Shown here: positions 10,758 to 20,839 of the stretch, piece by piece
How the letters are laid out: every line of letters begins with the position of its first letter
Position numbering within the stretch: the first letter of the stretch is position 1
Source: Tanypteryx hageni
Taxonomy: Eukaryota; Arthropoda; Insecta; Odonata; Petaluridae
Reading direction: 5' to 3'
NCBI GenBank assembly: GCA_028673005.1
Contig: CM054116.1
Span: 19,353,840 to 19,417,839 of the forward strand
Length of the DNA: 64,000 nucleotides
The notes under the pieces: model-generated
The model's input: the letters and a program-made list of their open reading frames with translations, nothing else
What the model was told of the DNA's origin: nothing
Databases searched by the model: none
Translations under genes and position numbers: made by a program

Positions 10758-11194
10758 AATCGTTCGATTATCCGTAATTTCGAAATATTTGCTTTAATAT
10801 TTGATGAATGTAAAAACGTACTGGAATAAACGTTGTAGCTAATTTAATTTTGTACGAAGTTCGTTTAAAACATTTCCCCATATAATGCATCGTTTAAGAG
10901 ATATGTTTATGACATATTTTTTTGTCTTACCCCACCACTCCACCTATCGGCGACTATTGTAAACACATTACACTTACGTCTTATGAACGCTCCTTTTTAT
11001 TTTTTTAACTGTTGGAGCTTTGTGGCTATAGCCAAAATTAGAAGGCGATGGTTTGAGTTTATTTCTTTTCTTTGTCAAGCCTTTAAATCCGTCTCGCAGT
11101 TCCTTGAAATATTTATTATCATATAACCTATTTGGAATTTGTTAGAAATATTACTGGCATAGAGAAGGTCATGTGGTGGCCACATTAGATTTTG

Positions 11195-11460
11195 AAATGT
11201 GTAACGGATATTAATAATGGTAAATAACCCATTTCAATTTACACAATTTACCTTTGTTTGATAACACATGTTCATGCCTTATGGAATTGCGAATGTTTTG
11301 TGTTTTTTATTAAATATGTAAATATGTATTAATAATGGCCAATAACCCATTTCAATGTACATATATAATTTTCCTTTCTGATTGCATGCACATATATCTT
11401 ATGGAAGTAAGAATGTTTGTATTTTTAAATGAAAATGTAATGGATATTTTGAATTTCATC
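11195..11460 (+). repeat. About 125 bp tandem repeat, two copies, U1
   Basis: Two diverged repeats, each starting near ATTAATAATGG..AATAACCCATTTCAAT and ending near TTATGGAA..GAATGTTT. U2 and U5 have three, the middle one split by a SINE. The second U1 repeat looks like a fusion of the second and third repeats of U2. Confidence 0.6.
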
Positions 11461-11786
11461 AGCTACATAATATTTGTTTTTTCCATAGCGAATTCCCGTT
11501 TTGTACGTTCATTATGTAGATGTGTTCTTTTAATTGTAATAATCGTTTAAGTGCTAATAAACTGATATATTAATTTCAGCTGTTTTTATTATCTGCCATT
11601 AATCCTTTTTACTTGGTGTATTACTTTGTCTATTAAAGTTCAAATCTAGAATAATATTCCTTATGACATCAAATAATTTTACAATGCGACAAATAGGAAA
11701 ATTTTCAATCCCGCGGAATTAATTTAATGACGGCGCAATAATACTCTCTCTTTGTTTCTCGTGAATTGCATTGTTAGGGACGCTCG

Positions 11787-11800
11787 GTTGTCTAGGCAAC
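11787..11800 (+). promoter_or_regulatory. X-box-like palindrome (RFX-type site), U1
   Basis: GTTGTCTAGGCAAC is an imperfect inverted repeat that fits the RFX X-box consensus RYYNYYATRRNRAC except for the central TA in place of AT. It lies 57 bp upstream of the candidate start ATG at 11857 with no visible TATA box. The site is kept in U2 (22368-22381), U3 (32386-32399) and U5 (55533-55546). RFX control is an inference from the motif only. Confidence 0.4.
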
Positions 11801-12265
11801 GGCTACTGCCATAGAACGTTATGGGACTAAGGCGTAAATCATTCGCTTCTCTCAGAATGGAACCAAATATCAAGGTAATAGAAAAAATAATGTTTATAAT
11901 AGTTATCGTTTTGTAGCTTAGTAGCTGACGACATTGTTCCAGTCTCGTATGATTTTTTTCGGAAGGACCTGGAGAAAGTTGGATTGCATAGGTCAAGCTT
12001 TTTTTTACAGAGATGTGGGTTTAAGAGGTAAACGTTTTAGGTTGTCGGTTTTATTTGACATAAAATACGCCATAAAATGCAATTCGTTTGTAAGTGGTGC
12101 ACACGGATGAAAGGTAAGCGTAAAGCAAAGCAGCGGTGAAATCGAGAGACGTGACCTATCATTTGCATGGAGTGCACTAATTGATATCAGCGGATCTCGG
12201 GGGTATACCGTTTTATTTTCACCGCGTGGGGGACATTTTTAGTCATGTTCGGAGGTCCTTAGCAG

Positions 12266-12517
12266 AAAACTATCGCAAAAATAAACGCTGCGAGCATAAT
12301 GGTAATTTTCGAAGACCGGTGGCGCAATTATGAAGCCTGCATAAGAATTTTCGTAGCACAGTCAGGAGATGAAACTAACATTGTGGCAGGGTCTAATGTC
12401 ATTCATTCCCGATCCCATTTCAATGCAAGGAGCAAGTATTCTCGTGCGAGTTTATCTAGTACTTATGTCTTTACCGAATCGATGCTTAAGCAAGTCAGGA
12501 AAGTGTATCACAAATAG
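12266..12517 (+). CDS. Candidate exon or ORF, 83 residues, U1
   Basis: Directly after a CTTAGCAG acceptor, phase 0, matching the phase of the MEPNIK exon. Reads KTIAKINAASIM, then VIFEDRWRNYEACIRIFVA, and ends VRKVYHK-stop. Alternatively GTAATT after ...SIM could be a donor, giving a 12-codon exon. The frame is intact in U2 (22847-23098) and U5 (54816-55067, one residue changed); in U3 most of it is deleted. No known domain seen. Confidence 0.3.
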   Translation, partial: KTIAKINAASIMVIFEDRWRNYEACIRIFVAQSGDETNIVAGSNVIHSRSHFNARSKYSRASLSSTYVFTESMLKQVRKVYHK

Positions 12518-13036
12518 GCGCGTCCCGTTCGATATAGTGTATGAAACTAAACGATACGATTTGAACGAACGCACGGCATAGAACTGCAAAACACCACGAT
12601 CCTATTTTATCTCTCCGTCGACTAAAAATCACTTCACTTCCTGACTTGGTGCATTAATAAACACATTACGTAATTTTATTTAGTACATACTGCAAAACGA
12701 TACAGAAGAAATGATTCCAGGTAAATATTCAATTTTTATTTACGCAGGTATTTATTTTCTAATCAGTTTTAATCAACCAAACAATCGACAATTATTTTAA
12801 ACGTACCCACCTCACATCAGATCATTAGTTGTAATATTTACGTTTACGTTCTTTCTTCATCTTAGATAACCCATTTAATTAAATGTATTTATGTAGCTAC
12901 ATATAGCAGATTTTCTTCCGTAACCAACAAGATTGTTTACGTTGACAACTATTAGGCAGCTCTGCGTGAATTTCTCTAACTTCAGAGCGAATTACAAATT
13001 ATTTGTTTCCCGATAACGGCCACTCCTACCATAAAA

Positions 13037-13240
13037 ATGTATACGGAACGAAATACTGTACTAGTTCTACAGGTTCTGTTTGAAAACCTTTTTGATATGA
13101 CCAATACTCTTCGAGATATGACGGAGAGCTCATTTTTTGTCACCAGTAAAGTGGTGCCCCTGATTGACTTCCGAGATTCATTTATGTGTTTTTCATGTTC
13201 ACACATTCTTGATCTCATTCTTAATCTTAGATCACCATAA
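13037..13240 (+). CDS. Conserved ORF, 67 residues, U1
   Basis: ATG 13037 (MYTERNTVLVLQVLFENLF), open also in U2 (23655-23858) and U5 (54056-54259, - strand). A CTACAG followed by GTTCTGTTTG inside it could be an acceptor for a shorter exon. The opposite strand is also open here. Not recognised; may be noncoding. Confidence 0.2.
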   Translation: MYTERNTVLVLQVLFENLFDMTNTLRDMTESSFFVTSKVVPLIDFRDSFMCFSCSHILDLILNLRSP

Positions 13241-13294
13241 CTCCGTTTATGTTATCATGATAGTCACGATGTGCCACTCTTATTTTTCCCACAG

Positions 13295-13595
13295 GGCGCC
13301 CTCTACAACGTCAAATCCAAGACCATCATTGTTTCATTGACGCTTCTCCGTATTTTCATAACGATTGAGATAATCAAAATTTTGAAAGTATCCCTTATCA
13401 CTTATATATTGCTGGATGCTGTATTTAACGACAAAATTCTCAAAATTATAAACAGTGTACTTTTCAAATTAAAAAAATATATTTGCTTTATTTATCGACT
13501 GGGGATGAGGAAAATTTCAAATTTTTATCGAAAGTTAGAAAACAGTATTTGGGCGACGTGGGATGGCTTCCTGATAGCAAACTTCATAGAAACAC
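13295..13595 (+). CDS. Candidate internal exon, U1
   Basis: Bounded by TATTTTTCCCACAG and GTAAGT and open throughout in one frame (GALYNVKSKTII ... NSIWATWDGFLIANFIET). U2 has a three-base in-frame deletion here and stays open; U3 has an 11 bp deletion that shifts the frame; U5 is open. The first 36 bases are GC-rich and the rest AT-rich, so only the start may be coding. Joined to the acceptor at 13748 it would read HEIPLEMWEYVQPLLLEGKH-stop. Confidence 0.25.
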
Positions 13596-13796
13596 GTAAG
13601 TATTGCAGAATACTTTAATCAGTGAAGGTGGGAAAGCCCTAGAAACTATTTTCCACTTTATATTTACGTATTTAGTAACCGGCGTTACTCGAGAATATGG
13701 TTATTTAATCGCGGTTAATACAGGTGATTTCATTTATTTTGCTTTTAGATGAAATTCCACTGGAAATGTGGGAGTACGTCCAGCCTCTACTCCTAG

Positions 13797-14198
13797 AAGG
13801 GAAACATTAATGGGATGGTACCCTCCGCCGAGAATTTGGCTCTGAACCCGATGTATAAACCCTGCCAAGATGATGGAGAGAACGACGACGTCGCACTGGA
13901 TGCGGCTTCCGGTGCCGCCTGCGTAGGCTGGCACGTGCCTTCCTACGCAGACGGCGCCCGAAGCCGCATCCAGTGCGACGTATCGATCCCTGAAGAAGAT
14001 CTTTGGGATCGAAACTTCGGATTGCCATGCGCCATCATACGCAGCAGCTTCCGGCAGCAGCACCCAGCGCTACGCTGGCGATAGCTTCGCCGTAAACGAT
14101 AACAACACCTTTTACATCGGTTTCAGAGCTCAAGGACCGGACTACATCTTCGAGGGTAGCAAGGCGTGCTCCGATGCAACCATCCGGATAATTCAAAT
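13797..14198 (+). CDS. GC-rich candidate exon interrupted by a palindrome, U1
   Basis: Acceptor CTACTCCTAG at 13787-13796, donor GTGAGT at 14199. Before the palindrome the frame reads KGN...PSAENLALNPMYKPC..DDGENDD. After it a different frame reads YRSLKKIFGIETSDCHAPSY, then NDNNTFYIGFRAQGPDYIFE and SKACSDATIRIIQ up to the donor. Leaving out bases 13890-13980 (91 nt) would make these one frame. The region is much more GC-rich than its surroundings. FE.SKACSDATI recalls the start of farnesoic-acid O-methyltransferase-like domains, but too weakly to name it. An alternative frame stays open through the palindrome to a stop at 14084. Confidence 0.4.
13889..13980. repeat. 92 bp near-perfect palindrome, U1
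   Basis: Arms 13889-13927 and 13942-13980 match at 36 of 39 positions; the centre contains GGCACGTGCC, itself palindromic. It would extrude as a long GC-rich hairpin in DNA or RNA. Copies in the same place: 24504-24595, 30955-31046 and 53315-53406. Confidence 0.9.
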
Positions 14199-14605
14199 GT
14201 GAGTTCGAAATATCAAAATTTTAAAGATGAGAAAAGAGTTGCAGTGAAATTCGCGATTGAGAATTAAATGGAATAAAATGGAACAAAGGAGGGGGAAAAG
14301 TAAATGTGCAAAAACTCTATTTATTTTACAATCGGTACGAGTTGGAATGTCGATATCACCGTGGTGAAATATTTTTCGATAAAAAGATTCAATAGAACGT
14401 CTTCGAGAAAAAAATGTCCTTCTCACTTTAACCTTTGTCGATGTTTAGTTCCGAAACTGCGAGATGCCCTTTTCGAAATAAATCACCATTAAATTGTCGC
14501 TCGCCGATATAATTTTCGTAGCGATAGATGTAAACAAAATATGTGATATTATGACTGGGATTTTCTAGAAATTTTTCTTTGAATATATAAAATGTTATTA
14601 TATAG

Positions 14606-14710
14606 ACCGCGGACGACTTTGTGGGAAATGTTGCTCTTTATCCGAATAAATGTTTTGATAAATAACTTACAGAACATATCGTATAGGAGCCAGAGAGAGA
14701 AAAATACGGT
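14606..14710 (-). other. Diverged copy of the unit's IEDD module, U1
   Basis: Minus-strand sequence from TTTTTCTCTCTCTGGCTCC onward parallels the modules at 25125-25322 and 25514-25765 (shared TTATTCGGATAAAGAG.. and ATTTCCCACA). It reads YDMFC..FIKTFIRI. In this copy TTCTGTAAGT looks like a splice donor. The two better modules are deleted from U1. Confidence 0.4.
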
Positions 14711-15336
14711 AGCAAATTGTTGCTTGACGGAAGAAACGAGTACACGATTATTTAATTTGGAAGTTATAATTGATGGATGCAGTTGAAAATCACAATGCGT
14801 TGATTAATTTTAACAAGTTTAATTAATTTAACTAAAATCCGGAAAGTGGTTTCTGGGATTAAAGATACGGACGGACGGTGGCGTCATACCCATAAGGCGT
14901 ACCGCTGCTGTCACTTAGTTGGTAAAGAACGCATTAAAACTACACTTTTTGGTACATGTATCTCCAAAAAGCACTAAAATAATTTAAAAATCTCCATTGG
15001 GGAAGAAACGAATGAGGGATGATTGTTGTGGTTACGGAGTGCGTTCGGGTTTGTTTAAAATAATTCCTTTTCAAGTTCATAATAAAAATACGTCTCCTCA
15101 AAAAAGAGATACGAATAGAAAATTCAGTGAAAACTCTCTCCTGTTATCCCCTGTAAATGGACGACTCGCAAATCAAAGATTTATAACCGATTGTCATTTT
15201 TAAGAAAGATACAAAGTATTGTAATGAGAGACGGCGGAGAGAAAAATTATGATTAAAGGTTAAACGAGTCATTGAAATTATATTAGAATTTTTATTTTAT
15301 TACGAAATGATTAATTTTCTTTTTCATTTTTTTCAG

Positions 15337-15440
15337 GCCATCTCACGTCGCTGCATCAAAATTCACTGTAAAATGAATATTTGTTGTACAATAAAAATGT
15401 ATTTATTTACGGAAAAAATAAATGTTGTTTTGAATACGTC
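15337..15440 (+). CDS. Candidate terminal exon with polyadenylation signals, U1
   Basis: Strong acceptor TTTTCATTTTTTTCAG at 15321-15336. In the phase left by the 14198 donor it reads M-PSHVAASKFTVK-stop (15374-15376). AATAAA at 15390-15395 and again at 15417-15422 mark a transcript end. Homologous exons start at 26644 (U2), 29118 on - (U3) and 51265 on - (U5), with the same stop in each. Confidence 0.45.
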
Positions 15441-16155
15441 TAATAAAAATGTATTTTACATCGATGGTTGAGTAAATATATAGTCTATATGAGTCTATAT
15501 GCACAGCCGTAGGGAGTGTTTTTAGCGCCCTTGGCAAATCCTTCATTTTCCGCCATTAATTAAAATATAGACATAAATCAATTTATCAACATTTAATAAC
15601 TTTGCGTTTTGGTATTCATTTGTTAAAATAGCAAAGGAATTGAGTCGTGTCTGCGTCACTGATGATTTGCGAAAGTTTTTGATAATTAAGTATTGCTCTA
15701 TGTAGCAGGAAGCGTTAATTGCCGAAGTGATCTTACACAAGGAAGGGAAAACCTCCGCGGCGTGTTCTCAATGAAACATAATATCCTAAAAGAAGAATTC
15801 ACACTAGTAAATTTAATGAATTCCTCATAATTAACTGCTAGTCGCTAAATATTATCCTCGGCAACGTATCATTTCGTACTACAAAAAAATAACTGAAAGT
15901 ACGATATAAATACATTGACGTACATCTTCCGATGGCTGGCGTTTTGTGCTGGTTAGAATTAATGAAGGACTTCGACTTCAAGTAAAACCTTACAGCATGA
16001 GAAACACTGCGTTACAACCAGACGCAGCATAAAATGCGTAGTGCAACAGTATGACGTCGCTGGTATAGATCGAGTCCTCTACATTAGTTTCAATGCGTAA
16101 CGCGGTACAACCTTTTTCTGAAGTGTTTCCTAGGCCTGGTTGGACGCGCTGCGTT

Positions 16156-16337
16156 ATCGGATACTATAAACACATTATCGGAAGTTATAGACACATTATT
16201 GTTAGTTATAAACCAAGTATCGGTAGTCATAAATACATTATTGGCAGTTATAAACAAAGTATCAGTAGTTATGAACAAAATATCAGTAGTTATAAACAAA
16301 CTATCAGTAGTTATAAACACATTATCGTGAATTATAG
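16156..16337 (+). repeat. 21 bp minisatellite, eight copies, U1
   Basis: Period of exactly 21 bases, core ATCAGTAGTTATAAACAAAGT. Because 21 is a multiple of three both strands are open; the plus strand reads a heptapeptide SYKQSIS-like repeat and the minus strand FITTDTL. U2 has seven copies (27463-27623), and the U4/U5 boundary copy (50265-50446) eight. Confidence 0.9.
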
Positions 16338-16383
16338 ATTATAGATTATTGATAATTATAAACAATACTAACCCTACCCTGTA

Positions 16384-16830
16384 ATGGAAGAAAACTCTCA
16401 GGAAGTAGTAAATTAAAATGGGATACAGAGTGAACTAAATGATGTAGTTTCCAGAACAAGAAAGAAAATAACCTCGATAACCGACGAAAAAATTGATGTA
16501 TTTAAAAATATGAGAGAACAAGGTGAGTCAGCGGTTAAAATGGCAAAAAACTTGGGCGTATCTTTGTCTGTTGTGTACAAACTAATGAGGAGAATACACG
16601 AAGCTGAGGAAAATATGGAAGAAGTTGATTTAACACGGAAGAAGCCTGGACCCAAACCGCAATAAGTTTCTAGATTATCGGACAAAATATGTGAAATTAT
16701 TCAAGCAGACTGCTCATTGGCACAAAAAGGCATTCAATAAAAGTTGAGAGAATATGACTTCATCTGCACACAGTCTACTATATCGACGAATCTAAAAAAT
16801 ATTTGCATTACTAGAAAAAGAATTTTAATA
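16384..16830 (+). pseudogene. Tc1/mariner-like transposase N-terminus (helix-turn-helix), U1
   Basis: ATG 16384 (MEENSQEVV), with a TAA after ten codons. Beyond it the frame reads ITDEKIDVFKNMREQGESAV and KMAKNLGVSLSVVYKLMRRI, a helix-turn-helix, then KKPGPKPQ, a stop, and KICEIIQADCSLAQKGIQ, the second HTH typical of Tc1-type proteins. No DDE domain follows. The array-unit boundary used here falls at its end. Confidence 0.55.
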
Positions 16831-17447
16831 AATAAAAGAATATAAGCTTGCAGGTTGAAATATCCATTTTTCCATGTTAACTTATGGGGAATGGAAATCA
16901 TTCTCAGGGATCGAACCAGGTCTAGTTTGGAATTATGTTTTTGCAAATGACTTTTACTTTAAGAACCGAACATTCGTATTAAATATCAATCTTCTAGCTA
17001 CTCAGAAAATTAGTTAAAAATAGCATTACAGTTCCACTTTTCCACCCACCGATGACAACTACGAAGTCATTTTTATATATTAGATTCAATTAATGGCAGC
17101 AATATTGCCCAAGCACAACCGCATTCTTCCATTTGCTAATTAAATTCACCCTTTTGGCACACAACTCAACTTTAGTCATAGACACATTTTTAACCATTCG
17201 CCATATAAAGCGATTTTGCTCTGTGACTAAACATACCCAATGCTAGGCCATGGAATCAAGGATGGGGAAGTTTGCCACTTCATATACTAATCATTTTTTG
17301 ATGGCTATGGCACAAAGTGGCTTCACATGGTGCACTAGAAAAAGGTAGAAATTGTTGCAAGCAAAGCCAGTGCAATTAACATTGGTTATTTTATTGCGGG
17401 AAAAATCCGTATATTTATCTCATATTTCGCTCTTTCTTATTCATTAC

Positions 17448-18690
17448 TCATTCACAAGGATGTAATTCAAATAAGTTAGATATTTTTTTGACACATGAAA
17501 ATCGTCTGCATAACGAATAAACTATCAAGTCACACATCGGAATATTTGCTACTTTAGCCCTCCTATATGACCTTTCCCGAAAATTTTTAATAATTGCCTT
17601 AATAGTACCAACTGTGATACAGATTTCACTCAAGCCATTAAAATCATGCACTTCATGGTTAAGACGATGGGAAGAACAATGAACAAACATAGCTTTTGGG
17701 TGTAAAGATATAATTTCTTGCTTTCCAAACATTGCAGAATATCCATCATATCCCTGACCAACTAAAATTGCCATTTGCAATTTAAATTAATTAATATCTA
17801 TCTGATAATTCCTTCTGCACTGCGATCTGATATCCGAATAAACCCAAGAAAAATTATTCGCGAATACGAGTTTGTCCAGTGATAAACTTGGGAAATATAA
17901 ACCCGATTGATGATAATTGTACTATTCCCCCATATCAGTCATTTCTTCGGTCTAAATGGAAATCCCTTCGAATGCATTTCCTGCAGCAACTAAATCATCT
18001 CTCAAAATACACCCACAAATTTCTATTATTTATTTCGAGTTCTCATAGATGTGTATTTAGCGTTTGCATTACAAGTAATTAAATGCTTTTGTTTCATCAC
18101 TTGCCTCAATCCGAAAGATTGAAGATTTCCTTAATTGTTAGTTTTACCTCGTAATACAATATCAATACAATACTTATTGAATACAGTATTGCTCTATTTT
18201 CCTCTTTTGCATCGGCAACTAATTTGTTTTGCAGCATTTGTTTCGAAGCACTTTTCTCTTTCATTATTGAAATAAAGTGATCGACTTCTGTTTGTGAAGT
18301 TTTATGACAGTGGGTTTTGTCATGGGAACTTGCAGCTTCATGAAATTTTTTGTATTAATGAAAGAATATCGAAATTCCCTATTCGCCCTTTGAGGAAAAA
18401 GGATACATACTTGACATAGAGCAGCCTTTAAAAGTGTAGAATAAGTTAACCAAGGAGTATGCTGAGTAAGCAACGGTAGACGGAAAGCTCGAATATTTTC
18501 ACCATCATGCTTAAAGTCATAAGTCGGAGAAGATGTCCAGCATTTGCTCAAGATTTCATATTTAAATTCACTAATCATACTTTGTGGCCTTTCATCTACC
18601 CTTACACAATCCAATATCTAAATGTTCACTAACTTCTGAAGCGACATCATAGATCTCAAGTTGTTCATCCACTTCATCAATTCCTGGATC
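17448..18690 (-). pseudogene. hAT (TTF-finger, DUF4371-type) transposase fragment, U2
   Basis: Minus strand, N-terminal part at 18690-18264: ENIRAFRLPLLTQHTPW, then ALCQVCILFP (TTF-type zinc finger cysteines). Central catalytic part at 17780-17448: VGQGYDGYSAMFGK, SLHPKAMFVHCSSHRLNHEV, the usual GQ.YDGA..M.G / HC..H.LN block of ZMYM1-like hAT proteins. Between them (17800-18100) codons resembling ..GNAFEGISI.TEEM.DIGG are broken by stops. The C-terminus is absent. Every unit carries this fragment in the same relative place. Confidence 0.75.
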
Positions 18691-18717
18691 CAATTTCGTT
18701 TTTATTTAAATAATGTG

Positions 18718-18719
<2 letters not shown>

Positions 18720-18807
<88 letters not shown>
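18720..18807. repeat. TA microsatellite, U2
   Basis: About 40 TA units. U1 (8594), U3 (35423) and U5 (58650) have only a few at the same place, so the expansion is private to U2. Confidence 0.9.
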
Positions 18808-18808
<1 letters not shown>

Positions 18809-19927
18809 GAGTTTTATTGCTGTTAATGAGAAATATTTCTATACGAAATTCATTTTTATTACTTCCATTGGCTACAAAACGTAACATGGAGCTCGTAAAA
18901 ATATACAAATAAGGATGTGTACTATGGCAAAGCAAATAAAATTCAATACAACATAAAACATAATGAAATGGTATATTTTTAATTCATTTGTTTATTAAAC
19001 CAAATAAGAAAAACGCCTTAAAATTAACCTACCTTCTTATTGAAGTTTACTAGAGTTAATATTTTTCCAACAGAAAAATATTCAGTTAAATAGATTTATG
19101 AGTAAAAACTCTATCAAGCAAATCTTTAAAATAGCGATTCCCTCTAAGATACCGCTTTTCTTATCCCTATAGACCTGATCCTACAGGATATTTATTTGTG
19201 TAAAATAACCGTGCACATTTTCAAAATTCAACTGAAGACAGGCCAACCTATTTAGAAAATATAATATGCTATCTGAAATTATCCGGGGTTGCTCGGGTTT
19301 TTAAGTCAAGATAGACAATTGTGAGGAAGATTTGAGAATAAAATCAAGTAATGAAACCAAGTTAATTTAAATTGTAATGCTTGATGTTACGCAATATTTC
19401 ATGTCTTCCCATATTTTGCCCAAATAAATAAATTTTCTCGCATCCTTTATCGGCGACTAACTTAGTTAGTAGTTAACTAACTTTGTATCTTTTTTCAAAT
19501 AATCATGATAAACAATCGATGGAATAACTTTTAAAAGATAGTTATTTCACTCGAATCGATTTCCAGTTGAAGAAACTGCATCATATTATGTGTTCATGAA
19601 TATCAAAAAAATTTAAACCTTGGGCAGGAATTGCACGCTCTAGGGAAGCAACAGGTGGAAACACGTTTGAAGATATAGTCAAATTTAGCTTAACAATACC
19701 CATCCCATGCAAAGGCTGATTCTGTGGGTTTAATTTGTCACGTGAATATTTTATAGTGAAACCTATGAAACAAAACGTGTTCCCGGACTTTGAAATCGAT
19801 TTGGCGATAAATGATTTGTTTGTATAACATGGAAAGTGTTGTTATAATAAAATAAGAAAAAATTGACTAAATTGATGCATACAAATGTTCAGTTGAAGAG
19901 AAGCAAAAAGGACATATAGGTATTTAA
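18808..19927. other. AT-rich stretch, no gene recognised, U2
   Basis: Counterpart of 8600-9720. The frame open in U3 is stopped by the same TGA at about 19718. Nothing else supported. Confidence 0.4.
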
Positions 19928-20170
19928 ATGAGGAAGAAGTTGACGATTATATTCTGGTCGAAATTAAAAAATTGTTATAGAAGTTTGCTTATTGTACCTT
20001 CTTGGATATGTTTTAATTCCTTAATTTCATATGTAAATGAACAAACAAATTTCGCTGTCAATTATAGGGAACGAATACATATATTCCTAACAAATAAAAG
20101 TATTGCAGGAGATGGAAATCGGCGATTTCATGGGAATACGTTGATAGTAGCCGAGATCGTATTTAATTGA
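19928..20170 (+). CDS. Conserved 80-codon ORF, U2 copy
   Basis: Same frame as 9721-9963 with a few replacements (CYRSLL for CCRSFL; NTL for NPL). Unknown function. Confidence 0.25.
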   Translation: MRKKLTIIFWSKLKNCYRSLLIVPSWICFNSLISYVNEQTNFAVNYRERIHIFLTNKSIAGDGNRRFHGNTLIVAEIVFN

Positions 20171-20638
20171 GAAGACATATTGGAAACACTAATTGACTAA
20201 TTTTTCTCCGAATTAATTATTTGAGCGTAAACTATACTTGAAATGCAATTTGAAAATAACGATTCAAATATGACGCCATAAATTCCCATTAAAAGCACTA
20301 AATCAATGCAGTCGTAATATATACGATATCAGTTCCCATTTAAAAGCATTGATCTTGTCAGTATGGTTTTAGCATTTGGCATTGTTGAAAAGAGGAATAA
20401 AATCTTTTTTATGTTATAAAAATCAGTTATTTAAGCTATTTCGGCACGGATATTAATTCGGCTTTAAAAAATAAGCAACTCTACTATGTGATCTCAGGAA
20501 AGAACTGATATAAAAGTTGTCTCGCGTAATTTTTAATAAATAAACATTCATTTTGTATGTTATAATTGTATCTAGCTACGTATATCATATAAGATTTACG
20601 GCAAGGGAGAGTGGCCTCGGGATTCCCTAGAAGTAACA

Positions 20639-20839
20639 ATGACCCCTCTAAAGAAGAAGCCAAAGAAGCCTTCTGTCACAAACTTTGCGTATGCGCGAGC
20701 CCAAGGTCAGATTGTTCTACTATCAGCAAACACATGTTGTTCATTGCTCGATGCTGTCGGTCTTCAGTTGTTCGACCAACTACGTGAACACGCACATCTG
20801 CACTCATGGAGTGGACAAAAGCAAATACAATCAAACTAA
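20639..20839 (+). CDS. Conserved 66-codon ORF, U2 copy
   Basis: Same as 10444-10644 with small replacements (KKPSVTNFAYA). Overlaps the MADF-like ORF that starts at 20806. Unknown function. Confidence 0.3.
   Translation: MTPLKKKPKKPSVTNFAYARAQGQIVLLSANTCCSLLDAVGLQLFDQLREHAHLHSWSGQKQIQSN

Larger units (their letters stand above)
11857..15440 (+). pseudogene. Candidate spliced gene of the array unit, copy U1 (unidentified)
   Basis: Candidate exons by splice sites and phase: 11857-11874 (ATG, MEPNIK, then GTAATA); 12266-12517 (after TTAGCAG, begins KTIAKINAASIM); 13295-13595 (after CCCACAG, before GTAAGT); 13797-14198 (after CTACTCCTAG, before GTGAGT); 15337 to about 15440 (after TTTTTTTCAG, stop at 15374, AATAAA at 15390). 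The last two are in phase across the intron. The connection between 12266 and 13797 is not settled: the 13595 donor does not fit the 13797 frame. The 92 bp palindrome breaks the 13797 exon. I do not recognise the product; a pseudogene or a wrong model is possible. Confidence 0.35.
8004..16820 (+). repeat. Array unit U1 (left-truncated, + orientation)
   Basis: First copy of a long repeat also found as U2, U3, U4 and U5. It starts inside the unit's hAT fragment. Compared with U2 and U5 it lacks the SINE at about 11410 and about 700 bp at 14494 (between CACCAT and TTAAATTGTCGC) that hold two conserved modules. The order of all shared parts is the same in every copy. Confidence 0.9.

Noticed and set aside
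13595..13797. Joining the 13595 donor to the 13796 acceptor as one intron
   Set aside because: The phase needed by the downstream exon puts a stop (TAG) just before the donor; the link between these exons is left open.
13734..14063. Long ORF on the minus strand over the palindrome (and its relatives in other units)
   Set aside because: A palindrome makes both strands open together; codon pattern, splice sites and the terminal exon favour the plus strand.
15543..15740. 65-codon ORF MCKITSAINAS... on the minus strand, open in four units
   Set aside because: Starts at TTG with no ATG, no domain, and units are too similar for openness to count.
16156..16337. CRISPR-like array
   Set aside because: Repeats are contiguous 21-mers without spacers, in eukaryotic DNA.
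16908..16918. B-box-like GGTTCGATCCC on the minus strand, repeated in each unit
   Set aside because: One mismatch to the consensus, no A box at the right distance and no tRNA-like folding; not called a SINE or tRNA.
18720..18807. TA tract as a functional element such as an origin or matrix site
   Set aside because: Present as a long run only in U2; ordinary microsatellite expansion is enough.
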